Shown: positions 1 to 9,241, numbered from the stretch's first letter. The stretch is 64,000 bases of DNA from Cnuibacter physcomitrellae (GCF_014640535.1 NZ_BMHD01000001.1:1304214-1368213); one strand, 5' to 3'. The notes: a model not told the origin generated them from the sequence alone. Numbers and translations: made by a program.

Positions 1-612
1 CACGTCGAGGACCAGGGATCCGGTGCCCTCGGCGATCTTCTTCGACATGATCGAGGACGCGATCAGCGGGATGGCCTCCACCGTGCCCGTCGTGTCGCGC
101 AGGGCGTAGAGCTTCTTGTCGGCGGGGGCGAGCCCCGATCCCGCGGCGCAGATGACGCCGCCCACGTCGCGCAGCTGCGCGAACATCTCCTCGTTGGTGA
201 GGGAGGCGCGCCAACCGGGGATCGACTCGAGCTTGTCGAGCGTGCCGCCGGTGTGACCGAGGCCGCGTCCGGAGAGCTGGGGCACCGCGACGCCGAAGGA
301 GGCCACGAGGGGCATCAGCGGCAGGGTGATCTTGTCGCCCACTCCCCCGGTCGAGTGCTTGTCGACCGTCGGCTTCCCGAGCGTGGAGAAGTCCATCCGC
401 TCCCCCGACGCGATCATCGCCAGGGTGAGGTCGCGGATCTCGGATCGTGTCATCCCGTTGAGCAGGATCGCCATCGCGAGCGCGGCCATCTGCTCGTCGG
501 TGACGTAGCCGCGCGTGTACGCGTCGACCAGCCAGTCGATCTCCGGGGTGGTCAGCGTGCCGTGATCGCGCTTCGTGCGGATGAGGTCGACGGCGTCGAA
601 GGCCTCGGTCAT
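1..612 (-). CDS. deoA: Thymidine phosphorylase (3' part outside the window)
   Basis: Reversible phosphorolysis of thymidine (and possibly other pyrimidine nucleosides) to base and 2-deoxyribose-1-phosphate in the cytoplasm. The visible 204 residues are the N-terminal half of a family of about 430. They show the phosphate-binding stretch KHSTGGVGDK and the family signature SGRGLGHTGGTLDKLES. The ATG start begins MTEAFDAVDLIRTKR, as is usual. It is the last visible gene of a nucleoside uptake and salvage operon, about 108 bp after cytidine deaminase, with a long hairpin in the gap. Thymidine versus broader pyrimidine specificity cannot be decided from this half. Confidence 0.93.
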   Translation of the reverse strand, partial: MTEAFDAVDLIRTKRDHGTLTTPEIDWLVDAYTRGYVTDEQMAALAMAILLNGMTRSEIRDLTLAMIASGERMDFSTLGKPTVDKHSTGGVGDKITLPLMPLVASFGVAVPQLSGRGLGHTGGTLDKLESIPGWRASLTNEEMFAQLRDVGGVICAAGSGLAPADKKLYALRDTTGTVEAIPLIASSIMSKKIAEGTGSLVLDV

Positions 613-640
613 GGTGCAATCCCTCGTTCTCGTGTCTGGT

Positions 641-695
641 GATCCGTCACTTTCCGCCAGTGTCGGGCCCGCGCACTGTCCGAAAGTGACGGATC
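641..695. repeat. Long intergenic hairpin between cdd and deoA
   Basis: Perfect 14-bp inverted repeat (GATCCGTCACTTTC with GAAAGTGACGGATC) enclosing a second CAGTG/CACTG pair, with an 11-nt GC-rich loop. There is no T-run on either side, so it is not a typical intrinsic terminator. It may be a REP-like palindrome or an mRNA-processing or stability element inside the operon. Confidence 0.75.
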
Positions 696-720
696 AGCGT
701 GGGGCTGGACGGGCGGTGCG

Positions 721-1143
721 CTACTCGGCGACCGACTCCGCCCGGTACTCCTGCAGTGTGCGGGGGCCGAACGCATCGGGGATGACCTCGTCGATGGTCT
801 TGATCCCCGAGACCGTCTCGAGCAGCATCCCCTCCGCCGAGTGCTCGAAGAGCAGCTGGCGGCAGCGGCCGCAGGGCATGAGCGCGTCGCCGTGCCCGTC
901 GACGCACGTGAACGCGACGAGCTTCCCGCCCCCGGTCATGTGCAGCGTCGAGACCAGGGTGCACTCGGCGCAGAGGGTCAGGCCGTAGGAGGCGTTCTCC
1001 ACGTTGCAGCCGGAGATGACGCGGCCGTCGTCGACGATCGCGGCGACCCCGACGGGGAACTTCGAGTAGGGGACGTACGCCTTCTCCATCGCCTCGAGGG
1101 CGACGGCGCGCAGCGAGTCCCAGTCGACATCCGTGCGATCCAT
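721..1143 (-). CDS. cdd: Cytidine deaminase
   Basis: Zinc enzyme that deaminates cytidine and deoxycytidine to uridine and deoxyuridine. The 140-residue length fits the small homotetrameric class. The zinc site is visible: CNVENASYG, then C58-A-E60 (Cys ligand and catalytic Glu), then P90-C91-G-R-C94 (two further Cys ligands). It lies 9 bp after the second nucleoside permease gene, so it is very probably co-transcribed with the importer. With thymidine phosphorylase downstream, the operon imports and degrades or salvages pyrimidine nucleosides. Confidence 0.95.
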   Translation of the reverse strand: MDRTDVDWDSLRAVALEAMEKAYVPYSKFPVGVAAIVDDGRVISGCNVENASYGLTLCAECTLVSTLHMTGGGKLVAFTCVDGHGDALMPCGRCRQLLFEHSAEGMLLETVSGIKTIDEVIPDAFGPRTLQEYRAESVAE

Positions 1144-1152
1144 GGGGTGCTC

Positions 1153-2484
1153 CTATCTGCTGGCGTACGGTATGCCGGATGCGGCCGGCCCGCGGACGCG
1201 TCCCACCAGCCCCGCGACCGCGACGATGGTGACCACGTACGGCAGCATCAGCATGAACTCGCTCGGGACCGGCGAGCCGATGACGCCGAGCACGTACTGC
1301 AGGTTCGTCGCGAAGCCGAACAGCAGGGCGGCCAGGGTGGCTCGGATGGGGTCCCACCGTCCGAAGATCACGGCGGCGAGGGCGATGTACCCCATGCCCG
1401 CGGTCATCTCCTTCTGGAACGAGCCCACCGATCCGAGGGTGAAGTACGCCCCGCCGAGGCCGGCGATCGCACCGGCGAGCGCGACGTTCCAGAACCGGGT
1501 GGTGTTGACCTTGATGCCGACCGTGTCGGCGGCCTGCGGGTGCTCGCCCACCGCGCGGAGCCGGAGGCCCCACTTGGTGTGGAACAGCCCGATGTAGACC
1601 GCGGCGACGGCGATGTACACCAGGTAGACGATGATCGTCTGCCGGAAGAGCGTCGGCCCGATGATGGGGATCTGCGACAGCAGCGGGATCTCGATCACGT
1701 CGAACCGCGGCGGGGAGTTGAGCAGCGGCGCGTCCTCGGTGAGGACCGTCGAGTACAGGAACGAGGTCAGGCCGGTGACGAGGACGTTGAGCACGACCCC
1801 GACGATGACCTGGTCGACCCAGTACTTGATGGAGAACGCGGCGAGCACGAACGACACCAGCATGCCCGCGATGATCGCGCCGATGAGGCCCACGTAGGGG
1901 TTGCCGACGACGGAGGCGATGACCGCGGAGACGAACGCGCCGCCGAGCAGCTGACCCTCGATCGCGACGTTGACCACACCGACGCGCTCGGAGATGACGC
2001 CGCCGAGGGCACCGAACACGAGCGGCACCGAGAGGCCGACCGTGCCGATGAGGAGGCCCGGCACCGGCAGCGTCTGCCCCGCCGCGGCCCAGGTGAGGAA
2101 GGCGACGAGGAACAGCACGGCGAAGATCGCCGAGTACCACAGGCGCACCTTGCGCGCCGAGGCGACGAGGTAGAACGACAGCAGCGCGAGCGCGACGAGC
2201 ACGATCGAGAGCACGATGCCGGTCCCGCGCGTGGGCAGCACCGCCTGCGGCAGCTGGATCACGTCGCTGTCGGTGGAGAGCCGGAAGGTCGTGTCGCCGT
2301 CGCGCCCGAAGACGATGAACAGCAGCACCGAGGCCACGGCGAAGATCGCGAACGCGATGGGCGCCTTCCAGGAGCGCACCACGACCTGCTGCGCCGGATC
2401 GATCGGGGCGTCGGGGTGGTTGTGCTCGGTCGGCGGGACACCCGCATCCGATGCCAGGTTGTGGGTCGAGACGTTCTCGCTCAC
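1153..2484 (-). CDS. Nucleoside ABC transporter permease (NupQ/YufQ-like)
   Basis: Second membrane subunit of a BMP-type nucleoside importer (BPD_transp_2 / LivH-like fold). The protein is 443 residues. A hydrophilic N-terminus of about 45 residues is followed by roughly ten hydrophobic segments and the family stretch GVVNVAIEGQLLGGAF. The GTG start is chosen because it overlaps the TGA of the preceding permease gene by 4 bp (GTGA), which indicates translational coupling. The frame stays open further upstream but there it only shadows the other permease. It forms a heterodimer with the product of the preceding gene. Confidence 0.9.
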   Translation of the reverse strand: MSENVSTHNLASDAGVPPTEHNHPDAPIDPAQQVVVRSWKAPIAFAIFAVASVLLFIVFGRDGDTTFRLSTDSDVIQLPQAVLPTRGTGIVLSIVLVALALLSFYLVASARKVRLWYSAIFAVLFLVAFLTWAAAGQTLPVPGLLIGTVGLSVPLVFGALGGVISERVGVVNVAIEGQLLGGAFVSAVIASVVGNPYVGLIGAIIAGMLVSFVLAAFSIKYWVDQVIVGVVLNVLVTGLTSFLYSTVLTEDAPLLNSPPRFDVIEIPLLSQIPIIGPTLFRQTIIVYLVYIAVAAVYIGLFHTKWGLRLRAVGEHPQAADTVGIKVNTTRFWNVALAGAIAGLGGAYFTLGSVGSFQKEMTAGMGYIALAAVIFGRWDPIRATLAALLFGFATNLQYVLGVIGSPVPSEFMLMLPYVVTIVAVAGLVGRVRGPAASGIPYASR

Positions 2485-3872
2485 TGTGCCGCCACCGCCT
2501 TCTGCGCGCGCGCCTTCTGCTTCTTGGGTCTGGTCGGAGCCGACGGGTCGGGCAGCCTGAACACGGCCCGCACCAGCGGCGGCGCCGCGATGAACAGCAC
2601 GATGAGCGACTGCACGACGAGCACGATGTCGATCGGGATGCCCTCCGCGGCCTGCATCGAGAACCCGCCCGCCTTGAACGCACCGAACAGGATGCCGGCG
2701 ACGAAGATGCCCCACGGCTTCGACCGGCCCAGCAGGGCGACGGTGATCGCATCGAAGCCGATGCCCGCATCCACACCCGAGGTGAACCCGGCCTTCTGCG
2801 GGCCGAGCACCTGGGAGACGCCGGCCAGGCCGACCAGCGCGCCGGAGATGAGCATCGCGTACACGTACATGTTCTTGACGTTGATGCCCGCGACGCGAGC
2901 CGCGTTCGGGTTGATGCCCACGGCCTTGAACTGGAAGCCCAGCGCGGACTTGTTGAGCAGCCACCACGCGAAGACCGTCGCCGCGATCACGAGGACGAAC
3001 CCGAACGTGAGGTTGAACTGCGGACCGAGGATGGGGAAGAACGTCGCGGTGTCGTCCAGCGGCGGCGACTTGGGGTTGTTCGAGCCCGGCGCCTGGAGGA
3101 TCGGAGTGCGCAGCAGGTACGACACCAGGTAGAACGCGACGTAGTTGAGCATGATCGTGACGATCACCTCGTGGGCGCCGGTGCGGGCCTTGAGGAGCCC
3201 GACGATGCCGCCCCAGATGCCGCCGCCGATGAGGCCGGCGAGCACGGCGAGCACCATGTGGAGCCCGTACGGCAGGTGGAACGTGAAGCCCACCCACCCG
3301 GCGCATGCCGCCGCGATGATCATCTGGCCGCGGCCGCCGATGTTGAACAGGCCGACGCGGAACGCGAGCCCCACACCCAGGCCCGCGGCGATCAGCGGCG
3401 TCGCGAACGTCAGCGTCTCGGTGAACGGCTTGATCTGGGAGAGGAAGTCGCCGCGCTTGGGGTTGAAGATCGCCCCCTGGAAGAGCGAGACGTACGCCCC
3501 CGACACCGAGTCCCAGATGGCGGCCAGGGTGTCGCCCGGGCGCGCGAAGAAGTACTGCGACGCGGCCTGGACGTTCTCGTCGGTCACCGCGATCAGGATG
3601 CCGCCGGCGATCATCGCCAGCACCACCGCGAGGATCGAGATCATCACCGACCCGCCGACGATCTCGGTGAACGCCCTCCGCCAGCGCGACGGCGGCTCGA
3701 CGGCCTCGGTCGACGACGTCGGGGCGGTGCCGGTCGCGGGTGCGGTCGCCGAGCTCGCGGCGGCCGTGTCGGGCTGGGGGGAGACCTCCGTGGTGGAGGT
3801 GGCGTCGTCGGAGCCCGGGGTGATGGGCTCCTCCTGAGCGCCTCCGAGGTCGTGGCGGGTGCCGTCGCTCAC
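2481..3872 (-). CDS. Nucleoside ABC transporter permease (NupP/YufP-like)
   Basis: First membrane subunit of the nucleoside importer, 463 residues. The first 55 or so residues are Thr/Ala/Pro-rich and probably disordered. The rest is hydrophobic with the stretch LFNIGGRGQMIIAA, equivalent to the ABC-coupling motif of this permease family. It overlaps the ATPase gene upstream by 4 bp (ATGA) and the next permease downstream by 4 bp, so three subunits are produced from one tightly coupled message. Confidence 0.9.
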   Translation of the reverse strand: MSDGTRHDLGGAQEEPITPGSDDATSTTEVSPQPDTAAASSATAPATGTAPTSSTEAVEPPSRWRRAFTEIVGGSVMISILAVVLAMIAGGILIAVTDENVQAASQYFFARPGDTLAAIWDSVSGAYVSLFQGAIFNPKRGDFLSQIKPFTETLTFATPLIAAGLGVGLAFRVGLFNIGGRGQMIIAAACAGWVGFTFHLPYGLHMVLAVLAGLIGGGIWGGIVGLLKARTGAHEVIVTIMLNYVAFYLVSYLLRTPILQAPGSNNPKSPPLDDTATFFPILGPQFNLTFGFVLVIAATVFAWWLLNKSALGFQFKAVGINPNAARVAGINVKNMYVYAMLISGALVGLAGVSQVLGPQKAGFTSGVDAGIGFDAITVALLGRSKPWGIFVAGILFGAFKAGGFSMQAAEGIPIDIVLVVQSLIVLFIAAPPLVRAVFRLPDPSAPTRPKKQKARAQKAVAAQ

Positions 3873-5425
3873 GCGATGATCCCTTCGGTGTCTGCCGGCG
3901 TCGCCGCCGAGAGGTGGAGGTCGGCCGGCGGGGCCTCGCCCGCCATCATGAGGCCGAGGATGTCGCGCGGCGTGTTCCCGGGCACGATGCCCACGATGCC
4001 GCCTCGGTACATCACGGCGATGCGGTCGGCGAGCGCGACGACCTCGTCGAGCTCAGTGGAGACCACGATCACCGGGATGCCCTCGTCGCGCGTGGCGACG
4101 ATGCGCTTGTGCACGAACTCGATCGAGCCCACGTCGATGCCTCGCGTGGGCTGCGCGGCCACGAAGAGCCGGAGCTCGCGGCTGAGCTCGCGCGCCAGCA
4201 CGACCTTCTGCTGGTTGCCGCCCGAGAGACGGCCCACCGGGGTGTCGATGCCCTGCGAGCGCACGTCGAACTCACGCGACTTCTCGGTCGCGAAATCCCG
4301 CAGGTACTTCTCCTGCACGGTCCCGGCCTTGACGAAGGGCTTGCCCTCGGCGCGGTCGAGCATGAGGTTCTCCGCGATGGTGAACTCGCCGACGAGGCCG
4401 TCCTCCTTGCGGTCCTCGGGCACGAACCCGACGCCCGCCTCGAGGATGCGACGCACAGAGAGGCCGCGCAGCGACGCCCCGTCGAGCGACACCTCGCCGG
4501 TCACACGCTCCTGGAGGCCCAGCAGCGCCTCGGTGAGCTCGGTCTGCCCGTTGCCCTGGACGCCCGCGATGGCGAGGATCTCGCCGCCCTTGACGTCGAA
4601 CGAGACGTCGTCGACCACGATCTGCCCGCGAGGGTCGATCACCGAGAGGTTCTCGACCACGAGGGCGTTGGAGGTCAGGCGCGGCGCCTCCTTCTGCACG
4701 GTCAGCTCCACGGAGCGGCCCACCATGAGGGCGGCCAGCTCGGCGTTGGATGCGGTGGGCTCGGCCTCGCCGACCACCTTGCCCAGGCGCACCACGGTGA
4801 TGCGGTCGGCGACCTCGCGGACCTCGCGGAGCTTGTGGGTGATGAAGACGATGGCGGTGCCCGACGCCTTCAGCTGACGCATGATCTCCATCAGCTCGTC
4901 GGTCTCCTGCGGCGTGAGCACCGCGGTGGGCTCGTCGAACACGAGCACCTTCGCATCGCGGGACAGCGCCTTGATGATCTCCACGCGCTGCTGCACGCCG
5001 ACCGGGAGATCCTCGACCAGGGCGTCGGGATCGACGTCGAACCCGAACCGGTCGCTGATCTCGCGGACCCGCTTGCGGGCCGCGCCGACGTCGAGCCGCC
5101 CGCCGAAGCCGGTCTGCTCGTGCCCGAGCATCACGTTCTCGGCCACGGTGAAGACCGGGATGAGCATGAAGTGCTGGTGGACCATGCCGATGCCGGCGTT
5201 CATGGCGTCTCCGGGCCCGGAGAACTGCTGGACCACGTCGTCCAGCAGGATCTCGCCCTCGTCGGCCTGGTAGAGGCCGTAGAGCACGTTCATGAGCGTC
5301 GACTTGCCGGCGCCGTTCTCGCCGAGAAGGCAGTGGATCTCGCCCGGTTCGACCGTCAGATCGATGTGGTCGTTCGCGGTCAGGGCACCGAAACGCTTCG
5401 TGATGCCCCGTAGTTCGAGCTTCAT
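3869..5425 (-). CDS. Nucleoside ABC transporter ATP-binding protein, two ATPase domains (NupO/YufO-like)
   Basis: Energises the nucleoside importer. The 518 residues carry two ABC cassettes. The first has Walker A GENGAGKS (residues 35-42), a modified signature LPVGVQQRVEI and Walker B VLVFDEPTAVL. The second has a degenerate Walker A (GVQGNGQTE, Lys replaced by Gln), a good signature LSGGNQQKV and a degenerate Walker B (LFVAAQPTRGID). This pattern of one canonical and one degenerate site is normal for the RbsA/YufO group. It begins 48 bp past a hairpin that separates it from the substrate-binding lipoprotein gene. Confidence 0.94.
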   Translation of the reverse strand: MKLELRGITKRFGALTANDHIDLTVEPGEIHCLLGENGAGKSTLMNVLYGLYQADEGEILLDDVVQQFSGPGDAMNAGIGMVHQHFMLIPVFTVAENVMLGHEQTGFGGRLDVGAARKRVREISDRFGFDVDPDALVEDLPVGVQQRVEIIKALSRDAKVLVFDEPTAVLTPQETDELMEIMRQLKASGTAIVFITHKLREVREVADRITVVRLGKVVGEAEPTASNAELAALMVGRSVELTVQKEAPRLTSNALVVENLSVIDPRGQIVVDDVSFDVKGGEILAIAGVQGNGQTELTEALLGLQERVTGEVSLDGASLRGLSVRRILEAGVGFVPEDRKEDGLVGEFTIAENLMLDRAEGKPFVKAGTVQEKYLRDFATEKSREFDVRSQGIDTPVGRLSGGNQQKVVLARELSRELRLFVAAQPTRGIDVGSIEFVHKRIVATRDEGIPVIVVSTELDEVVALADRIAVMYRGGIVGIVPGNTPRDILGLMMAGEAPPADLHLSAATPADTEGIIA

Positions 5426-5472
5426 AGCCTCACCCTATCCATCGGGTCGTGGGAAGTCTGTCGTGGAAAGAA

Positions 5473-5511
5473 GAGGTCGGGAGAACCAGCGATGCTGGCT
5501 CCCCCGACCTC
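5473..5511 (-). terminator. Hairpin between the BMP lipoprotein gene and the ABC genes
   Basis: GAGGTCGGG pairs with CCCGACCTC, and an inner ACCAGC/GCTGG pair extends the stem. There is no strong T-run. Its place directly after a binding-protein gene and before the ATPase gene suits partial termination or RNA processing that keeps the lipoprotein in excess over the transporter. Confidence 0.55.
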
Positions 5512-5535
5512 GTGTGCGCTGGACGCGCCGGATCG

Positions 5536-6624
5536 TCAGCCGACGAGCGACGACGGCGACTCGACCTTGATCGAGCCGTCGATGATGCCCTTCTTGATCT
5601 CGTCGAGCTTCGACTGCAGGTCCGACGGGACCTTCGACTCGAAGTCGTGGAACGGCGCGATGCCGACGCCGTCGTTCTCGAGCGTGCCGACGAACGGCTC
5701 AGCCGAGTAGTCGCCCTCCGCCGCGGCCTTCACGACGTCCTCCGTGCCGACCTTGACGCCCTTGAGCACCGAGGTGAGGAAGAGGTCCTTGAGGTCGGGA
5801 GCGGTGTCGTAGTTGTCGGAGTCGACGCCGATGAGGGCGATGTCCTTGCCGGAGTCGCGGATCGCCTCGCCTGCGGAGAGGAAGATCGGTCCACCCACGG
5901 GGAGGATCACGTCGGCGCCCTGGTCGATCAGACCCTGGGCCGCGGTCTTGGCCTCGACGCCGGCGGCGAAGCCACCGGTGAAGGAGCCGGTCTGCGACGC
6001 GACGTCCCAGCCGACCGTCTTGACGGACGCGCCGTTCTGCTCGTTGTAGTACTTCACGCCGTCGGCGAAGCCGTCCATGAAGATGGTGACCGACGGGATC
6101 TGGATGCCGCCGAAGGTGCCGACGGTGCCGGTCTTCGAGTAGGCGGCGGCGGCGTAGCCGGCGAGGAACGCGGCCTGCGAGGTCTCGAACGTGATCGGCT
6201 TGACGTTGGAGGCGTCGATCGACGCGTCGTCGATGATCGCGAAGTTCACGTCGGGGTTGGCCTCGGCGGCGGCCTTGGTGGCGTCGGCGAGGAGGAAGCC
6301 GACCGAGATCACCAGGTTGCAGTTCTGCGAGATCAGCTGGTCGATGTTGGGAGCGAAGTCGGTGTCGCCGGACGACTCGACCGTGATCGGCTTCACGCCG
6401 AGCTCGTCACCGGCCTCGATGATGCCCTCGTAGCCGGCCTGGTTGAACGACTTGTCGTCGAAGCCGCCCGAGTCGGAGACCATGCAGGGCAGGAAGTCGC
6501 TCGAGGCGGCCGCGGTGCCGGTCGAGGAGCTGTCGGACGGTGCGGATGCGCAACCGGCGAGCAGCGCGGCCACACCGAAGGTGGCGACGCCGACGATGCC
6601 GGCGCGACGCAGGGTGATGCTCAA
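5536..6624 (-). CDS. BMP-family nucleoside-binding lipoprotein
   Basis: Extracellular substrate-binding lipoprotein (PnrA/BmpA/Med family) that delivers nucleosides to the ABC importer. The TTG start is chosen because GGAGGA lies 6 nt upstream and the protein then begins with a compact signal peptide ending in the lipobox LLAGC (Cys25). An upstream in-frame start would add 11 residues before a good Shine-Dalgarno. The 362 residues include MVSDSGGFDDKSFNQAGYEG, the family's ligand-proximal opening, and GVDSDNYDT near the hinge. A paralogue lies immediately upstream on the same strand. Confidence 0.92.
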   Translation of the reverse strand: MSITLRRAGIVGVATFGVAALLAGCASAPSDSSSTGTAAASSDFLPCMVSDSGGFDDKSFNQAGYEGIIEAGDELGVKPITVESSGDTDFAPNIDQLISQNCNLVISVGFLLADATKAAAEANPDVNFAIIDDASIDASNVKPITFETSQAAFLAGYAAAAYSKTGTVGTFGGIQIPSVTIFMDGFADGVKYYNEQNGASVKTVGWDVASQTGSFTGGFAAGVEAKTAAQGLIDQGADVILPVGGPIFLSAGEAIRDSGKDIALIGVDSDNYDTAPDLKDLFLTSVLKGVKVGTEDVVKAAAEGDYSAEPFVGTLENDGVGIAPFHDFESKVPSDLQSKLDEIKKGIIDGSIKVESPSSLVG

Positions 6625-6839
6625 GATGAATCCTCCAAAGTGAGGCCCTGCGCGCACGCAGGGGCTGTGTGGGAGTACACGTTACCCAATGTGACGCCGC
6701 GCGTCAGACCTCCCGACGAGGTCGAGGAGCAAGAGTTACAAACCTGCGATCACCACGTAATCTGCGCGAAATGTCTGCGCGAAGCGCAGCCATCCGCACC
6801 GGATCTGCTGGTAGTGGGGAGGCCGCGCACGAACCCGGC

Positions 6840-7937
6840 TCAGGGCGTGCTCGGCGACTGCACCACGATCGTGCCGGCCACGATCTGCTTCTCGAGGTCC
6901 TTGAGCTCGGCGTCGAGGTCCGCGCTCACCTCCGGCTCCAGCGAGTGGTACGGAGCGAGACCGACGCCGCCGTTCGCGAGCGTCCCGACGTAGGGCGTGT
7001 TGTCGAACGAGCCGTCCTCGTCGTCGCCGACGATCGACACGACGGCGTCACCGGTGTTCTTCATGACGCTGGTCAGGATGATCGGGCGGTACTCGGCCGG
7101 GAGGGTGTCGTATCCGTCGTTGTCGACCCACACGATGAGCACGTCGCCGGAGTCGAGGGCGGCGGACGCGGCGCCCTCGCCGACCTGCCCCGCCACGGGG
7201 AGGATGACGTCGGCGCCCTGGTCGATGAAGCTCTGCGTGACGGTCTTGCCCTTGTTGATGTCCTCGAAGTCGCCGGTGAAGACGCCGTCCTGCGCGGCCT
7301 TGCTCCAGCCGAGCAGCTGCACCGAGGTGCCGTGGTCGGCGTTGTAGCGGTCGACGCCGTCCGAGAACCCGTCCATGAAGAGGGTGACCGGGGGCTGGTT
7401 GCCGCCGCCGAACGTCGCGACCTTGCCGGTCTTCGTCACCCCGGCCGCGAGGTAGCCCGCGAGGTAGGCGGCCTGGGCGGTGTCGAACACGATGGGCTTC
7501 ACGTTCGGGGCGTCGACGGTCTCATCGACGATCGCGAAGTGGGTGTCCGGCGAGGCGGTCGCCGCGTCGAGGGTGGCCTGGGCGAGCTCGTAGCCGACGG
7601 TCAGGACGAACCCGCATCCGCTCTGCACCGCCTGGTCGACGTTCGGCGCGAGGTCGTTCTCGCCGGTCGACACCAGGACCTGCGCGTCGATGCCGAGCTC
7701 CTGCTGCGCCTTCTCCAGGCCCTCCCAGCTCGACTGGTTGAAGGAGCGGTCCTCGAGACCGCCCGAGTTGGTGACCATGCGGGCGCAGTACGCGTCGTCG
7801 CCCGCCTGCGTGGCCGTGGCCGACTGCTCCGCGGTGGGCGCGGGTGCGCAGCCCGCGAGGGCGAGCGCCCCCACCGCGACGAGCACTCCGGCCAGTCGTC
7901 GTGCCCCTGCGGCGCCGATGCCCTGCCGTGACGTCAT
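6840..7937 (-). CDS. Second BMP-family substrate-binding lipoprotein
   Basis: Paralogue of the downstream lipoprotein, 365 residues, with signal peptide and lipobox LALAGC (Cys30). It shares MVTNSGGLEDRSFNQSSWEG and the later WVDNDGYDT. About 215 bp of less coding-like DNA separate the two genes, so it may have its own promoter or share one transcript. Two binding proteins for one ABC core may widen the range of nucleosides accepted, which is an inference. Confidence 0.9.
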   Translation of the reverse strand: MTSRQGIGAAGARRLAGVLVAVGALALAGCAPAPTAEQSATATQAGDDAYCARMVTNSGGLEDRSFNQSSWEGLEKAQQELGIDAQVLVSTGENDLAPNVDQAVQSGCGFVLTVGYELAQATLDAATASPDTHFAIVDETVDAPNVKPIVFDTAQAAYLAGYLAAGVTKTGKVATFGGGNQPPVTLFMDGFSDGVDRYNADHGTSVQLLGWSKAAQDGVFTGDFEDINKGKTVTQSFIDQGADVILPVAGQVGEGAASAALDSGDVLIVWVDNDGYDTLPAEYRPIILTSVMKNTGDAVVSIVGDDEDGSFDNTPYVGTLANGGVGLAPYHSLEPEVSADLDAELKDLEKQIVAGTIVVQSPSTP

Positions 7938-8018
7938 GGTCTTCCTACCTCCGTGATGCTGTGGTCGATTCTGCCGTGATCGGATGCGCGCGGCACTCCC
8001 CGAGCGGCGCGCGACGGG

Positions 8019-9140
8019 TCAGAGCACGTCGCCGGAGCCGCCTGCGCGGAGCGCGTCGACGACGGACTTGACCCGCTGGGCGTTCTCGCTGGTGGTGACC
8101 AGCAGCGCATCCGGGGTGTCGACCACGACGATGTCGGTCACCCCGATCAGCGAGATCACCCGCTTGGACTGCGACACGACGATCCCGCTCGAGGCGTCCG
8201 CCAGGACACGCGCGTTCTTGCCCAGGATGGCCAGCTCGCTGCCCCGACCGCTGCTGTGCAGCTTCGCGATGGACGCGAAGTCCCCGACGTCGTCCCACTC
8301 GAACTCCCCGGGGATGACGGCCAGCGCGCCGTCCTTCGCCGCGGGCTCGGCGACCGAGTAGTCGATGGCGATCTTCTTCAGGCGAGGCCAGACACGGTCG
8401 ACGACGACCCCGCGCGACGGGGTGTCCCACGCCGCGGCCAGCTCCTGGAGCCCGGCGAGAAGCTCCGGCTCCGACTTCCCGAGCTGCTCGAGCAGGCGGT
8501 CGGCGCGCGCGATGAACATCCCGGCGTTCCAGAGGTGCTTGTTCGACCGCAGGTAGCGCTTGGCGGTGGCCAGGTCGGGCTTCTCGACGAACTCCTCCAC
8601 CCGTCGCGCCCCGTGCGCTCCCGGGATGTCGAGCGTCCCGGCCGTCTTGATGTAGCCGAAGCCGACGGCCGGCTCGGTGGGCGCGATCCCGATGGTGGCG
8701 ATGTAGCCCGCGTCGGCCGCCAGCACGGCTCGGCGCACCGTCTCGCGGAAGGCGTGTCCGTTGGCGATGACGTGGTCGGCGGCGAACGATCCGATGATGA
8801 CGCCGGGCTCGCGGTGCTCGAGGATCGCCGCGGCGAGGCCGATGGCGGCGGTGGAGTCGCGCGGATCGCTCTCGAGGACGATGTTCGAGTCGGTGAGTTC
8901 GGGCAGCTGCTCCTCCACGGCGGCGCGGTGCGCGCGGCCCGTGACGACCATGATCCGCTGCTCGCCGGACAGGGGCGCGAGCCGCTCCCAGGTGTCGCGG
9001 AGCAGGCTCCGCCCGGAGCCGCTGAGGTCGTGGAGGAACTTCGGGGCATCCGCCCGGGAGAGCGGCCAGAGGCGCGAGCCGATGCCGCCTGCAGGGATGA
9101 CGCTGTAGAAGCGATCGAGTGCGGTTGCTGCGTCGGTCAT
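8019..9140 (-). CDS. manC: Mannose-1-phosphate guanylyltransferase
   Basis: Makes GDP-mannose from mannose-1-phosphate and GTP. The nucleotidyltransferase signature PAGGIGSRLWPLSR followed by APKFL is at the N-terminus, and FVEKPDLATAKRYL and WNAGMFIARA follow, as in ManC/RfbM enzymes. The 373-residue length means the C-terminal phosphomannose isomerase cupin of the bifunctional form is absent. The ATG start is 7 nt after a TAGGCT hexamer, suggesting a leaderless message. It is divergent from a GT4 mannosyltransferase that would use its product. Confidence 0.92.
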   Translation of the reverse strand: MTDAATALDRFYSVIPAGGIGSRLWPLSRADAPKFLHDLSGSGRSLLRDTWERLAPLSGEQRIMVVTGRAHRAAVEEQLPELTDSNIVLESDPRDSTAAIGLAAAILEHREPGVIIGSFAADHVIANGHAFRETVRRAVLAADAGYIATIGIAPTEPAVGFGYIKTAGTLDIPGAHGARRVEEFVEKPDLATAKRYLRSNKHLWNAGMFIARADRLLEQLGKSEPELLAGLQELAAAWDTPSRGVVVDRVWPRLKKIAIDYSVAEPAAKDGALAVIPGEFEWDDVGDFASIAKLHSSGRGSELAILGKNARVLADASSGIVVSQSKRVISLIGVTDIVVVDTPDALLVTTSENAQRVKSVVDALRAGGSGDVL

Positions 9141-9147
9141 GCTGCTG

Positions 9148-9153
9148 AGCCTA
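9148..9153 (-). promoter_or_regulatory. Putative -10 element of manC (TAGGCT, leaderless)
   Basis: TAGGCT 7 nt before the ATG on the minus strand places the expected transcription start at or next to the start codon. The same hexamer recurs before xthA and fbiC. No clear -35 is visible. Confidence 0.5.
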
Positions 9154-9228
9154 GCGATCGGGCCTGACCGTCCGCGGATGGCCACCGACACGACACCGGG
9201 CGGCCACCGGTCCGCCACCTCCGATTCC

Positions 9229-9234
9229 TAGCGT
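9229..9234 (+). promoter_or_regulatory. Putative -10 element of the mannosyltransferase gene (TAGCGT)
   Basis: TAGCGT 7 nt before the ATG. An identical hexamer precedes tadA at 6 nt. This suggests a leaderless start. Confidence 0.45.
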
Positions 9235-9241
9235 CGGGGAC

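Noticed and set aside
841-5413. Several very long open frames on the plus strand opposite the nucleoside transporter genes
   Set aside because: They lie antisense to genes with full conserved motifs and encode Arg/His/Asp-rich low-complexity protein, the expected shadow of GC-rich codons.
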